Below are positions 1 to 6,610 of a DNA stretch of 10,973 bases, in pieces. Below the pieces are notes generated by a model. That model did not search any database and was not told the origin of the DNA. It was given only the letters and a program-made list of their open reading frames with translations. Each line of letters begins with the position of its first letter. The first letter of the stretch is position 1. Where the stretch lies: contig JAFQUL010000207.1 in assembly GCA_017408535.1 (NCBI GenBank), positions 1-10,973 of the forward strand, read 5' to 3'. This DNA comes from Clostridia bacterium (GTDB lineage: Bacteria; Bacillota; Clostridia; Oscillospirales; CAG-272). The translations under genes and the position numbers were made by a program.

Positions 1-884
1 AACGTGTTATCGGCCCTATGCGCCGTATGAGCAATGCGGCAAAGAAATTCTCGCAGGGGCATTTTGACGTGAGAGTTCCGGTACAGGGACATGACGAAGT
101 TGCCGAGCTTGCCACCGCTTTCAATAATATGGCGGCATCTCTTGAAAAGCTTGAGGATCTGCGCAGTACCTTCCTTGCGAATGTATCCCATGATCTCCGT
201 ACTCCCATGACTACTATCTCCGGCTTCGTTGACGGTATAATCGACGGTACTATAACTCCCGACAGACAGGGATACTATCTTGAGATAATCTCTGCAGAGG
301 TAAAGCGGCTTTCCCGCCTTGTATCAAGCCTTCTTGATCTGTCAAGGATACAGGCAGGCGACAGAAAATTCGTTCCCGTCCCCTTTGATATTTGCGAGAT
401 GGGACGACAGATACTCATATCCTTTGAAAATCAGATAGATACCAAGCGCCTTGACGTTGAGTTCAACGTGACTGATGACAGAATGATGGCGTATGCTGAT
501 AAGGATGCTGTTCATCAGGTATTCTATAACCTTTGTCATAACGCAATAAAGTTTTCACGTGATGGCGGCAGCTACCGTATATCCATTCTTGATGAAGACA
601 AGAAGATAAAGGTGCGTGTCTATAACGAGGGACAGGGAATTCCTCTTGAAGATATTCCTTTCGTGTTTGAGCGTTTTTATAAGAGCGATAAGAGCCGCGG
701 TCTTGATAAGAGCGGTGCCGGACTCGGGCTCTTTATTGCAAAGACTATAATGAATGCCCATGGAGAAGATCTTTCTGTTGACAGTGTATACGGTGAATAC
801 TGTGAGTTTTCCTTTACTCTCAAGTACGCTACTCCTGCTCAGCTTGCTCAGGTCGAAAAGCCCAGAGGTGAGGAACTTGAATAA
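1..884 (+). CDS. sensor histidine kinase, C-terminal part (5' end outside window)
   Basis: This is the cytoplasmic part of a membrane sensor kinase that autophosphorylates on His and passes the phosphate to a response regulator. The frame is open from base 3 to the left edge, so the sensor and membrane segments lie outside the window. Counting from the first visible ATG (base 18), residues 1-48 look like a HAMP linker. The HisKA H-box (ANVSHDLRTP) has phospho-acceptor His58, encoded at 189-191. The ATPase domain shows an N-box (YNLCHNAIKFS), a G1 box (NEGQGIP), an F-box (FVFERFYKSDKSR) and a G2 box (GAGLGLFIAK), so all catalytic boxes are intact. The family resembles ResE/VanS/WalK-type kinases. 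The partner regulator is probably encoded upstream, as is usual for such pairs, but is not seen. The input signal cannot be told. No clear intrinsic terminator follows the stop. Confidence 0.93.
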   Translation, partial: RVIGPMRRMSNAAKKFSQGHFDVRVPVQGHDEVAELATAFNNMAASLEKLEDLRSTFLANVSHDLRTPMTTISGFVDGIIDGTITPDRQGYYLEIISAEVKRLSRLVSSLLDLSRIQAGDRKFVPVPFDICEMGRQILISFENQIDTKRLDVEFNVTDDRMMAYADKDAVHQVFYNLCHNAIKFSRDGGSYRISILDEDKKIKVRVYNEGQGIPLEDIPFVFERFYKSDKSRGLDKSGAGLGLFIAKTIMNAHGEDLSVDSVYGEYCEFSFTLKYATPAQLAQVEKPRGEELE

Positions 885-938
885 AATAACAAAAGGCGAA
901 AAAAACAAAAAATTGCTTATAAAAAAGCAAAAAACATC

Positions 939-967
939 TTGACTTAATCCTCAAAGTGTGTTATAAT
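939..967 (+). promoter_or_regulatory. sigma-A-type promoter of the tRNA-Pro gene
   Basis: TTGACT (939-944) and TATAAT (962-967) are separated by exactly 17 nt. This is a near-consensus vegetative promoter. The start of transcription would fall near 974, giving a leader of about 26 nt before the tRNA. Confidence 0.85.
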
Positions 968-973
968 CTAACA

Positions 974-995
974 GTCGCAAGCGAGAGCCTGCGAC
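974..995 (+). other. stem-loop in the tRNA 5' leader
   Basis: GTCGCA (974-979) pairs perfectly with TGCGAC (990-995) around a 10-nt loop. The hairpin fills nearly the whole predicted leader and ends 4 nt before the first base of the tRNA. No T-tract follows, so it is not a terminator. It may shape the substrate for RNase P or simply protect the leader; the function is unknown. Confidence 0.5.
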
Positions 996-999
996 GTAT

Positions 1000-1075
1000 C
1001 TGGGTGTGGCGCAGCTGGGAGCGCGCTACCTTGGGGTGGTAGAGGCCGCTGGTTCAAGTCCAGTCACTCAGACCA
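1000..1075 (+). tRNA. trnP: tRNA-Pro, anticodon GGG
   Basis: All four arms fold by eye. The acceptor stem pairs CTGGGTG (1000-1006) with CACTCAG (1065-1071), with one G-T wobble. The D stem is GCGC/GCGC (1009-1012, 1021-1024). The anticodon stem is CTACC/GGTAG (1026-1030, 1038-1042) with loop TTGGGGT, which puts the anticodon GGG at 1033-1035 (+ strand). The variable loop is 5 nt, and the T arm is 1048-1064 with loop TTCAAGT. The discriminator is A1072 and the CCA tail (1073-1075) is encoded. The length is 76 nt. It decodes CCC and CCU proline codons. It has its own promoter and terminator, so it is an independent single-tRNA unit. Confidence 0.96.
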
Positions 1076-1120
1076 AATAAAACCGAATGGATTTATCCAT
1101 TCGGTTTTATTTTTTGTTTT
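1076..1120 (+). terminator. intrinsic terminator of the tRNA-Pro gene
   Basis: A stem of up to 16 bp (1076-1091 with 1096-1111) has the core CCGAATGGA/TCCATTCGG and a TTTA loop. It is followed by a T-rich tract to 1120. It begins on the base right after the CCA end. Confidence 0.93.
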
Positions 1121-1178
1121 AGTGGTTGGCGCGAGCCAGCTTGAGGTTAGAGATATATATCAAATTATTGTTCCTCTC

Positions 1179-1207
1179 TTGCTTTTGTGTAAGTTATGTG
1201 ATACAAT
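1179..1207 (+). promoter_or_regulatory. promoter of the histidine-phosphatase gene
   Basis: TTGCTT (1179-1184) and TACAAT (1202-1207) lie 17 nt apart. Transcription would start near 1213-1215. That is too close to the ATG at 1220 to leave room for a ribosome binding site, and it favours the downstream ATG at 1244. Confidence 0.65.
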
Positions 1208-1230
1208 GCGGGAAAAGATATGAAGTCTTC

Positions 1231-1236
1231 GAGGTG
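1231..1236 (+). promoter_or_regulatory. ribosome binding site deciding the start at 1244
   Basis: GAGGTG lies 7 nt before the ATG at 1244. The upstream in-frame ATG at 1220 has only a weak purine run before it and lies almost at the predicted transcript start. Confidence 0.7.
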
Positions 1237-1243
1237 CTTAATT

Positions 1244-1945
1244 ATGATATTTTATTACATCAGACACGGTGATCCTATATACAATCCCGATTCACTTACT
1301 CCCCTTGGTGCACGTCAGGCAGAGGCTGTGGCAAAACGTCTGGCACGTTACGGACTTGACAAGGTATACAGCTCTACCTCAAACCGTGCTATCCTTACCG
1401 CAACTCCTACATGTGAGCTGCTGAAGCTCAAGCCTGAGCTTCTTGATTTTGCAAATGAGAATTACGCATGGGAAACTCTGTCCTACGGTGGATATTGGTT
1501 ATACGAGCTTCCTGAGATGACACGTCTGCTTAACAGCAAGGAGGTCAGAGATCTCGGCGACCGTTGGTTTGACCATCCTATGTTTTCGGAATATGAATAC
1601 GAAAAGGAGATCAACCGTGCTTACGGTGCAATAGACGAATTCCTTGCAGGTCTTGGTTATGAGCATGACCGGCAGAACTGCAGATATAAGGTTACAAAGC
1701 ATAACGACCAGAGAATAGCTCTTTTTGCTCACCAGGGCTTTGGTATGGAATTTATGAGCTGTGTTCTTGATATTCCGTATTCCCTGTATTCAACTCATTT
1801 TGATATGTGCCACAGCGGAATGACCGTTATAGAGTTCACAGAGAACGGCGGTTACTGTGTTCCCAAGGTGCTTACTCTGTCATCAGACTCTCATCTTTAC
1901 AGCGACGGCCTTCCCACAAAATATAATAACGAGCTTTATTTCTGA
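1244..1945 (+). CDS. histidine phosphatase (phosphoglycerate mutase-like) family protein
   Basis: This is a soluble protein of 233 residues in the histidine phosphatase superfamily, whose members transfer phosphate through a phospho-His intermediate. The RHG motif is at residues 7-9 with nucleophile His8 (IRHGDP). A second family signature, SSTSNRAILTA, supplies Arg48. The other active-site His appears to be His163 in FAHQGFG, where most relatives have a small residue in place of Gln. The region from about 70 to 155 is longer and more acidic/aromatic than in cofactor-dependent mutases, so a true glycolytic mutase is unlikely. A broad or specialised phosphatase fits better; the substrate is unknown. 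The start at 1244 is preferred over 1220 because it has a good ribosome binding site and places RHG at the very N terminus, as is usual. It stands alone between the tRNA and a convergent HAD gene. Confidence 0.88.
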   Translation: MIFYYIRHGDPIYNPDSLTPLGARQAEAVAKRLARYGLDKVYSSTSNRAILTATPTCELLKLKPELLDFANENYAWETLSYGGYWLYELPEMTRLLNSKEVRDLGDRWFDHPMFSEYEYEKEINRAYGAIDEFLAGLGYEHDRQNCRYKVTKHNDQRIALFAHQGFGMEFMSCVLDIPYSLYSTHFDMCHSGMTVIEFTENGGYCVPKVLTLSSDSHLYSDGLPTKYNNELYF

Positions 1946-1953
1946 AAAAAACG

Positions 1954-1988
1954 ACAAAGGCAAGTCCGCAGACTTGCCTTTGTTTTTT
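1954..1988. terminator. bidirectional intrinsic terminator between convergent genes
   Basis: A 13-bp perfect stem (1954-1966 with 1971-1983) has a CGCA loop. It has a T-tract on the + side (1983-1988) and an A-run on the left (1945-1951) that acts as a T-tract for the - strand. It therefore serves both the phosphatase gene and the HAD gene, whose stop codon overlaps the + T-tract. Confidence 0.92.
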
Positions 1989-2694
1989 AGAGAAACTGTC
2001 TGATATTCTCAAGACGGTCAACGATATGATCGATCGGCATCCCATTTGTTTTACCGGTACCGTGCTTGTCGAAAAAGCAGGTCCTTATGCCGCTGATTAT
2101 AGCCCCCGTCATATCTGAGGAAAGAGAATCTCCTATCATTATCACTTCAGACGGAAGGATAGGCTGTTCACCGCGTACAGCGGCAGTATCGTTTAGCTCT
2201 CTCATACAAAAATTAAAGAATTCCTCAGACGGCTTTTGAGCGCCGATTTTTTCAGAAATAAAATAATTTGAAAAATAAGAATATATGCCTCCGACCTTAA
2301 GTCGGTTGAGCTGCTGCTCGTAAGGCCCGTTGCTGGCTGCACAGACGATATATTTTCCGCTCAAATAATCAAGAATATCTTTTGCTCCGTCTATGAGTAT
2401 TGCGCTGTCAAAGAGGCAGTCTCTGAAATACTTTTCAAACACCTGACCGTCAAAGGATATTCCCAGTGCGGAAAATACATTGTTCCATCTGTCACACTTC
2501 AGTTCTTCAAAGGTTATTTCTCCCCGCTCAAGCTTTTTCCACATTTCTGAGTTGACTTGCTTGAATATCCTGAACATACTGTCGTCATATACCGCCAGAC
2601 TGAACTTATCAAAGCCATCTTTCATGGAATTCTTTACATAAGCATCAAAATCGAGCAAGGTATCGTCTATATCAAGTAAAACCGCACGGATCAA
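1987..2694 (-). CDS. HAD-superfamily hydrolase, YjjG-like nucleotidase candidate
   Basis: This is a 235-residue HAD phosphohydrolase with all four motifs. Motif I is DIDDTLLD, with nucleophile Asp8 and acid/base Asp10. Motif II is Ser in CAASNGP, motif III is Lys in GAQKPSEEF, and motif IV is MIGDSLSSDM. The helical stretch between motifs I and II is a C1-type cap, as in the YjjG/phosphoglycolate phosphatase group. Length and motif spacing fit YjjG-type pyrimidine nucleotidases that remove phosphate from damaged or non-canonical nucleotides, but this substrate is inferred. The start is most likely TTG at 2694: GGAGGTG sits 6 nt before it, and the protein then begins MIRAVLLD, as in homologues. 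The longer GTG reading at 2703 would overlap the ribosome binding site. It has its own - strand promoter and shares a terminator with the gene it faces. Confidence 0.9.
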   Translation of the reverse strand: MIRAVLLDIDDTLLDFDAYVKNSMKDGFDKFSLAVYDDSMFRIFKQVNSEMWKKLERGEITFEELKCDRWNNVFSALGISFDGQVFEKYFRDCLFDSAILIDGAKDILDYLSGKYIVCAASNGPYEQQLNRLKVGGIYSYFSNYFISEKIGAQKPSEEFFNFCMRELNDTAAVRGEQPILPSEVIMIGDSLSSDMTGAIISGIRTCFFDKHGTGKTNGMPIDHIVDRLENIRQFL

Positions 2695-2700
2695 AATGTG

Positions 2701-2707
2701 CACCTCC
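2701..2707 (-). promoter_or_regulatory. ribosome binding site fixing a TTG start
   Basis: On the - strand GGAGGTG occupies 2707-2701, followed after 6 nt by TTG (2694-2692). The GTG at 2703-2701 is part of this site and cannot be its own start. Confidence 0.75.
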
Positions 2708-2732
2708 GTTACCGATATTTATCATATTACAT

Positions 2733-2761
2733 ATTATCCCATATAATCGGCATTTTTTCAA
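2733..2761 (-). promoter_or_regulatory. promoter of the HAD hydrolase gene
   Basis: Reading the - strand, TTGAAA (2761-2756) and GATAAT (2738-2733) are separated by 17 nt. The leader to the TTG start would be about 30 nt. Confidence 0.65.
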
Positions 2762-2775
2762 TATGTTTTTTGCTT

Positions 2776-2808
2776 TTGACACTGACGGACACCGGCACTT
2801 TGTGTCAA
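2776..2808. repeat. inverted repeat between divergent promoters, possible operator
   Basis: TTGACAC (2776-2782) and GTGTCAA (2802-2808) are perfect inverted 7-mers separated by 19 nt. They lie between the HAD promoter and the operon promoter, ending 6 nt before the latter's -35 box. This position would suit an activator or a regulator of both promoters. It could also be chance. Confidence 0.3.
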
Positions 2809-2814
2809 CTTGTG

Positions 2815-2843
2815 TTGCGTATCGGATGAAAGTGTGGTATAAT
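2815..2843 (+). promoter_or_regulatory. promoter of the peptidase-GTPase operon
   Basis: TTGCGT (2815-2820) and TATAAT (2838-2843) are spaced by 17 nt, with TG at 2835-2836 giving an extended -10 element that offsets the modest -35. The ribosome binding site AAGGAG (2862-2867) lies 8 nt before the GTG start of the first gene. Confidence 0.72.
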
Positions 2844-2875
2844 ACTTTATATGTTTTCTTTAAGGAGATGATACT

Positions 2876-4015
2876 GTGAAACAGGATTACGAAAAGTTCG
2901 TAAAGGATAACATTGATGCTCTCATCGATTTTACATACAAAATGGTTACCGTACCCGCACCGAGCCTCAGCGAAGCGGCACGTGCCGAATTATGTATGGA
3001 GTGGTTGCGCGACATCGGTGCAGAAGGTATGTATACCGATGAGATGGGCAACGTGATTTATCCTGCCTGCAAGGGCAGAAGCGGCAAATGGGTAATTTTC
3101 TCCGCACATATGGATACTGTATTTGCAACCGACATACCTCTTAATATCGAAAGAGAAGGGGATGTGGTATACTGTCCCGGTATAGGTGACGATACCGCAA
3201 ACGTTACCGTTATGCTCTATGGAGCAAAATGGCTGGCGGAGCATCTCCCCCTTGACAGCGAGTACGGAATAATGTTTGTCTGTACAGTATGCGAGGAGAT
3301 CGGTAGCCGGGGGATCGTAAAGGTGATCGACGATATCGGAGCAGAAAACGTATACCGCTTTTACAGTTTTGACTGTTCCTATGAGTTTATATATCCGGAT
3401 GCAGTTAATATAAGATCAAAGCAGATAACGGTTACCGCTCCCGGCGGACACGCGCTTGAGGCATTCGGTACACCCAATGCTATCGAGATCCTGTCAAGAA
3501 TACTCTGTGAGGCATCGGATAAATGCAGAGAGTATATTGCTGAGCTTGGGTCTGAGCTTACAACCTTTAACGCGGGCATCATTTCCGGCGGTACAAAGAG
3601 AAATATCATCGCCGAAAAGGCAACCCTCGATTTTGAAGTTCGTTCCGACATAAAAGAATATCAGGAGCACCTTGAGGCTATTTTTGACGAGACAGCGGCA
3701 AGCTACCGTACCGATGAGGTGGGAGTAGAGATATGCCGTATGGGCAAGGGACCTCTGTGGCGCACTGTTGATGATGAAACCGTTCGCTTGATGACAGAAG
3801 AGCATGAGGAGATACTTCGCAACTTTGGTATTGAGCCTATAATCACAAAGGCGTGTACCGACTGCCGTTATCCTATGAGCTGCGGTATACCTTCAATATG
3901 TCTCGGCCTTTGCAAGGCAGGCGATCCCCATAAATTGCGCGAATATTTTTATCCCGACAGCTTAGGCGACGGACTCAGGATTATGATAACTCTTATTATG
4001 CGTTATTTGGATTAA
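2876..4015 (+). CDS. M20-family metallopeptidase (PepT-like)
   Basis: This is a cytoplasmic zinc peptidase of 379 residues. In the M20 family the likely reaction is removal of N-terminal residues from small peptides, or hydrolysis of another small amide. The dinuclear metal site is visible: His78 and Asp80 in SAHMDTV, bridging Asp105 in GIGDDTA, general base Glu140 and ligand Glu141 in VCEEIGSRG, Asp166 in SFDCS, and a C-terminal His352 in GDPHKLREYF. The lid/dimerisation domain spans about 180-290 and carries the typical GGHALEAFGTPNAI segment with His192. No signal peptide is present. It uses a GTG start with AAGGAG 8 nt upstream. It opens a four-gene operon and is followed 20 nt later by the LtaS-like gene. 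The exact substrate cannot be read from sequence; PepT-like tripeptidase is the closest match I recognise. Confidence 0.88.
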   Translation: MKQDYEKFVKDNIDALIDFTYKMVTVPAPSLSEAARAELCMEWLRDIGAEGMYTDEMGNVIYPACKGRSGKWVIFSAHMDTVFATDIPLNIEREGDVVYCPGIGDDTANVTVMLYGAKWLAEHLPLDSEYGIMFVCTVCEEIGSRGIVKVIDDIGAENVYRFYSFDCSYEFIYPDAVNIRSKQITVTAPGGHALEAFGTPNAIEILSRILCEASDKCREYIAELGSELTTFNAGIISGGTKRNIIAEKATLDFEVRSDIKEYQEHLEAIFDETAASYRTDEVGVEICRMGKGPLWRTVDDETVRLMTEEHEEILRNFGIEPIITKACTDCRYPMSCGIPSICLGLCKAGDPHKLREYFYPDSLGDGLRIMITLIMRYLD

Positions 4016-4035
4016 AACGCAGAAAGGAAGCATTA

Positions 4036-5889
4036 ATGCGACTGAAAAGGTTTCTGTTCGGAGACGGTCATCCGATACTAAGAGATGCGGTGTCTTTATC
4101 TATTCACCTTTTGTGTCTTATCGGACTTGATCTTGCCTTCAGAATAGTATATTCCCATAACGATCCCCACACGGTACCTTCATACGTTCCTTTTCTTCTT
4201 TCGCTTTTCTGGGGAACGGTAATTGCAGGTGCCTCTGTAGCTATGCCCCGGATCGTCAGACGGATATGGGTAATAGCTACTACCGCTTTTTTTGGTGTTA
4301 TAGTTATCGTACACGCTTGTCTTGAGAGCTTTTTCGGACAGTATCTGTCTTTTTCCTCTGTTATGTTTGCGGGAGAGGGTGCCGGCTTTTTCGACTGGTC
4401 ATACTTTGATATTTCTGGGAAGCTGATAGCCGCTGTAATACTTGCTGTGATTGCTTCGGTTATTGCGGCGCTTATTCTGGGAAAAACAAAAAGGTATCTT
4501 ATTCGTCTCGCGGTGACGGCTTTGGTAGTCGTAGTGGGACTTACCGGCGCTTTTATATTATCTGATAAGTATTTTGAAGGTGAGAGCGGCGGAATCACCT
4601 GGGAAAGCACCAAAACTGCCGCCGATCATTACGACGATTTTTCAGACTATCATATATGCCTTCATATGTGCGGTCTATATCACTATACTTACAGAGATAT
4701 CTACGTCAGCACAGGACTTATTGATGCCGTGGAGCTTTTCACAAACAGAGAGCGGTTGTCTGAGCTTGACGAATATTATTCTTCAAAGACAGCAGATCCG
4801 GATAATGATATGACCGGTGTGCTTTCAGGCAAGAATCTTATTCTCGTCCAGCTTGAGTCAATAGACACCTGGATGGTTAACGAGACGGCAATGCCCACCC
4901 TTTATTCTCTTATGCAGAAGGGAATAAACTTTACTGAATTCTATGCTCCTAAGTATCTTTGGGCGGCCACCTTCAATACCGAGAACGTGGTGAATACCGG
5001 AACGGTGTCTCCTATGAACTCGTCCAAGGTAGGTTATTTTACAGATACTGCATATCCCGATTCACTCCCCGGACTTTTCAGAGAACTTGGGTATTCTGTA
5101 AACAGTTTTCACCGAAGCGGAAGAGGTATATATAACCGCGGAGAGGTGCACGAGAATTGGGGATACGGTAAGTACTACAGCGGTGCGGAAATGGGAGTCA
5201 GTAACGCTGATATGGACTCTACACTAACCGAGGCATACGGTCTGTTTGCCCCTGACGGTATAAGCTTTATGTCCTTTATCATCACCTATACCGGACACGG
5301 ACCTTACACTGCTGACGGAGAGGCGGTAAAAAAATATGAGAGTATTATCCGTGCCGGTGTGGCGGATGATGCGGAGGATGAATACGTGTGGGCGCTTTGT
5401 CACGCCTATGAAACTGACACTTTTATTAAGAATCTTATAGAAAAGCTTGAGTCTGACGGGAAGATCGAAAACACCGCCGTTATTTTCTATACCGACCATT
5501 ATGACCACTATTTGACAGGCGACGGCCTGCTTGAAAAATACAAGGGCACAAGTGACGGCAACCTTATGAGCAAGGTGCCCTTTGTCATCTATTCAAAGGG
5601 ACTTGTACCAACTACCGTTGATAAGGTAACAGCAAGCTACGATATTCTGCCTACAGTAGCTAATCTCTTCGGGCTTGATACAGACGGCAGATATTACATT
5701 GGTAACGATGCTTTTTCAAGCGGTGGCGGATACGTTATTTTTTCTGACAGAAGCTGGTATGACGGACAGTATTATTCCGCAAAGGATAACGTACCCGGAG
5801 AGCTTCTTGCCGAGAGAAGCCGTGAGATAGATGAGCGTCTGAACGTTTGTTGGGACTCTGTTAAGTTCAATTACTTTAAAGACAAATAA
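4036..5889 (+). CDS. LTA synthase-like membrane phosphoglycerol transferase (sulfatase fold)
   Basis: This 617-residue membrane enzyme resembles LtaS, which polymerises lipoteichoic acid from phosphatidylglycerol on the outer face of the membrane. The N-terminal third holds about five hydrophobic segments (roughly 20-40, 50-70, 76-98, 128-150, 155-176), followed by an extracellular alkaline-phosphatase/sulfatase domain from about 265 to 565. Likely metal and catalytic residues are Glu274 in QLESID, Thr312 in AATFNTE (the position of the LtaS nucleophile Thr), His421 in TGHGPY, and Asp487-His488 in YTDHYDHY. Length and topology match LtaS/MdoB relatives (about 600-650). The product could be LTA or another glycerophosphate-modified glycan. 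The ribosome binding site AGGA lies 7 nt before the ATG. It is co-transcribed with the peptidase before it and the regulator after it. Confidence 0.85.
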   Translation: MRLKRFLFGDGHPILRDAVSLSIHLLCLIGLDLAFRIVYSHNDPHTVPSYVPFLLSLFWGTVIAGASVAMPRIVRRIWVIATTAFFGVIVIVHACLESFFGQYLSFSSVMFAGEGAGFFDWSYFDISGKLIAAVILAVIASVIAALILGKTKRYLIRLAVTALVVVVGLTGAFILSDKYFEGESGGITWESTKTAADHYDDFSDYHICLHMCGLYHYTYRDIYVSTGLIDAVELFTNRERLSELDEYYSSKTADPDNDMTGVLSGKNLILVQLESIDTWMVNETAMPTLYSLMQKGINFTEFYAPKYLWAATFNTENVVNTGTVSPMNSSKVGYFTDTAYPDSLPGLFRELGYSVNSFHRSGRGIYNRGEVHENWGYGKYYSGAEMGVSNADMDSTLTEAYGLFAPDGISFMSFIITYTGHGPYTADGEAVKKYESIIRAGVADDAEDEYVWALCHAYETDTFIKNLIEKLESDGKIENTAVIFYTDHYDHYLTGDGLLEKYKGTSDGNLMSKVPFVIYSKGLVPTTVDKVTASYDILPTVANLFGLDTDGRYYIGNDAFSSGGGYVIFSDRSWYDGQYYSAKDNVPGELLAERSREIDERLNVCWDSVKFNYFKDK

Positions 5890-5908
5890 AATCGAAAGCT
5901 GTGACAAG

Positions 5909-6580
5909 ATGAGAGAAGAATATGAAAAGGTATACTCAGAGATATTTCCTTTTTGGAAAAATATAAGCGAGGAAGACAGAGAGTATATCTGTGATAATTC
6001 AGTAGCGCTGTCATATATGAAGGGCAGTAATGTCCACGGCGGCGACGGGTGTTCCGGTGTTATCTTTGTCAGACACGGATGCCTGAGACTGTATATTATG
6101 TCAGACGAGGGTAAGGACGTCACCCTTTACCGTATCCACAGCGGCGAGATGTGTATGCTTTCTGCATCCTGCGTTATCGGTGCTATAACCTTCGACGTAT
6201 TCGTTGATGCAGAGGAAGACAGTGAGTGCTATATTATATCCGGTCCGGCTTATTCATACGTAGCAGAGAAAAATACAGATATTAAAATATTTACTCTTGA
6301 GACGGCGGTAAGCAGATTTTCTGACGTAATGTGGACGGTTCAGCAGATGCTGTTTATGAGTGTTGACAAGAGACTTGCGGTCTTTCTTTTGGATGAGGCG
6401 GCAAGGACCGGCTCGGATACTGTTTCGCTTACTCAGGAGCAGATAGCCAAATACATGGGCTCCGCACGTGAGGTAGTGTCCCGAATGCTGAAATACTTTT
6501 CTGCAGAGGGATTTGTTGAGGTCTCAAGAAAAGGCGTAAAAATTATCGATAAGTCAGCACTGAGAAAAATGACGGTATAA
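5909..6580 (+). CDS. Crp/Fnr-family transcriptional regulator
   Basis: This 223-residue regulator has an N-terminal cyclic-nucleotide-binding-type beta barrel (about 25-115), a long dimer helix (about 125-160) and a C-terminal Crp-type winged helix (about 172-215). The recognition helix contains SAREVVSRMLKYF, and the DNA-binding domain begins SLTQEQIAKYMG. The phosphate-binding cassette of cAMP-binding CRP, with its Arg-Ser/Thr-Ala, is absent. In its place is GEMCMLSASCVIG with Cys82 and Cys88. A redox, metal or small-molecule signal is therefore more likely than cAMP, but that is inference. Other cysteines are at 28, 48, 58 and 107. The ribosome binding site is weak (GAAAG about 10 nt upstream), so translation may depend partly on coupling to the gene ending 19 nt before it. 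It may control its own operon. Confidence 0.88.
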   Translation: MREEYEKVYSEIFPFWKNISEEDREYICDNSVALSYMKGSNVHGGDGCSGVIFVRHGCLRLYIMSDEGKDVTLYRIHSGEMCMLSASCVIGAITFDVFVDAEEDSECYIISGPAYSYVAEKNTDIKIFTLETAVSRFSDVMWTVQQMLFMSVDKRLAVFLLDEAARTGSDTVSLTQEQIAKYMGSAREVVSRMLKYFSAEGFVEVSRKGVKIIDKSALRKMTV

Positions 6581-6598
6581 AAGTTAAACTGTTTGAAG

Positions 6599-6604
6599 GG
6601 AGGG
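6599..6604 (+). promoter_or_regulatory. ribosome binding site deciding the GTG start at 6611
   Basis: GGAGGG lies 6 nt before GTG at 6611. The longer open frame from TTG at 6593 would translate through this site and has no ribosome binding site of its own. Confidence 0.78.
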
Positions 6605-6610
6605 AAGAGT

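Noticed and set aside
913..930. TTGCTT/AAGCAA hairpin flanked by A-runs after the kinase gene
   Set aside because: It would look like a terminator only on the - strand, and no - strand gene lies to its right that would need it; the stem is only 6 bp.
1152..1161. GATATATATC palindrome upstream of the phosphatase promoter
   Set aside because: It is a simple AT alternation in an AT-rich spacer and is not enough to call an operator.
1220..1243. Longer N terminus for the histidine phosphatase starting at 1220
   Set aside because: The ATG has no good ribosome binding site and lies within a few bases of the predicted transcript start; it would place extra residues before the N-terminal RHG motif.
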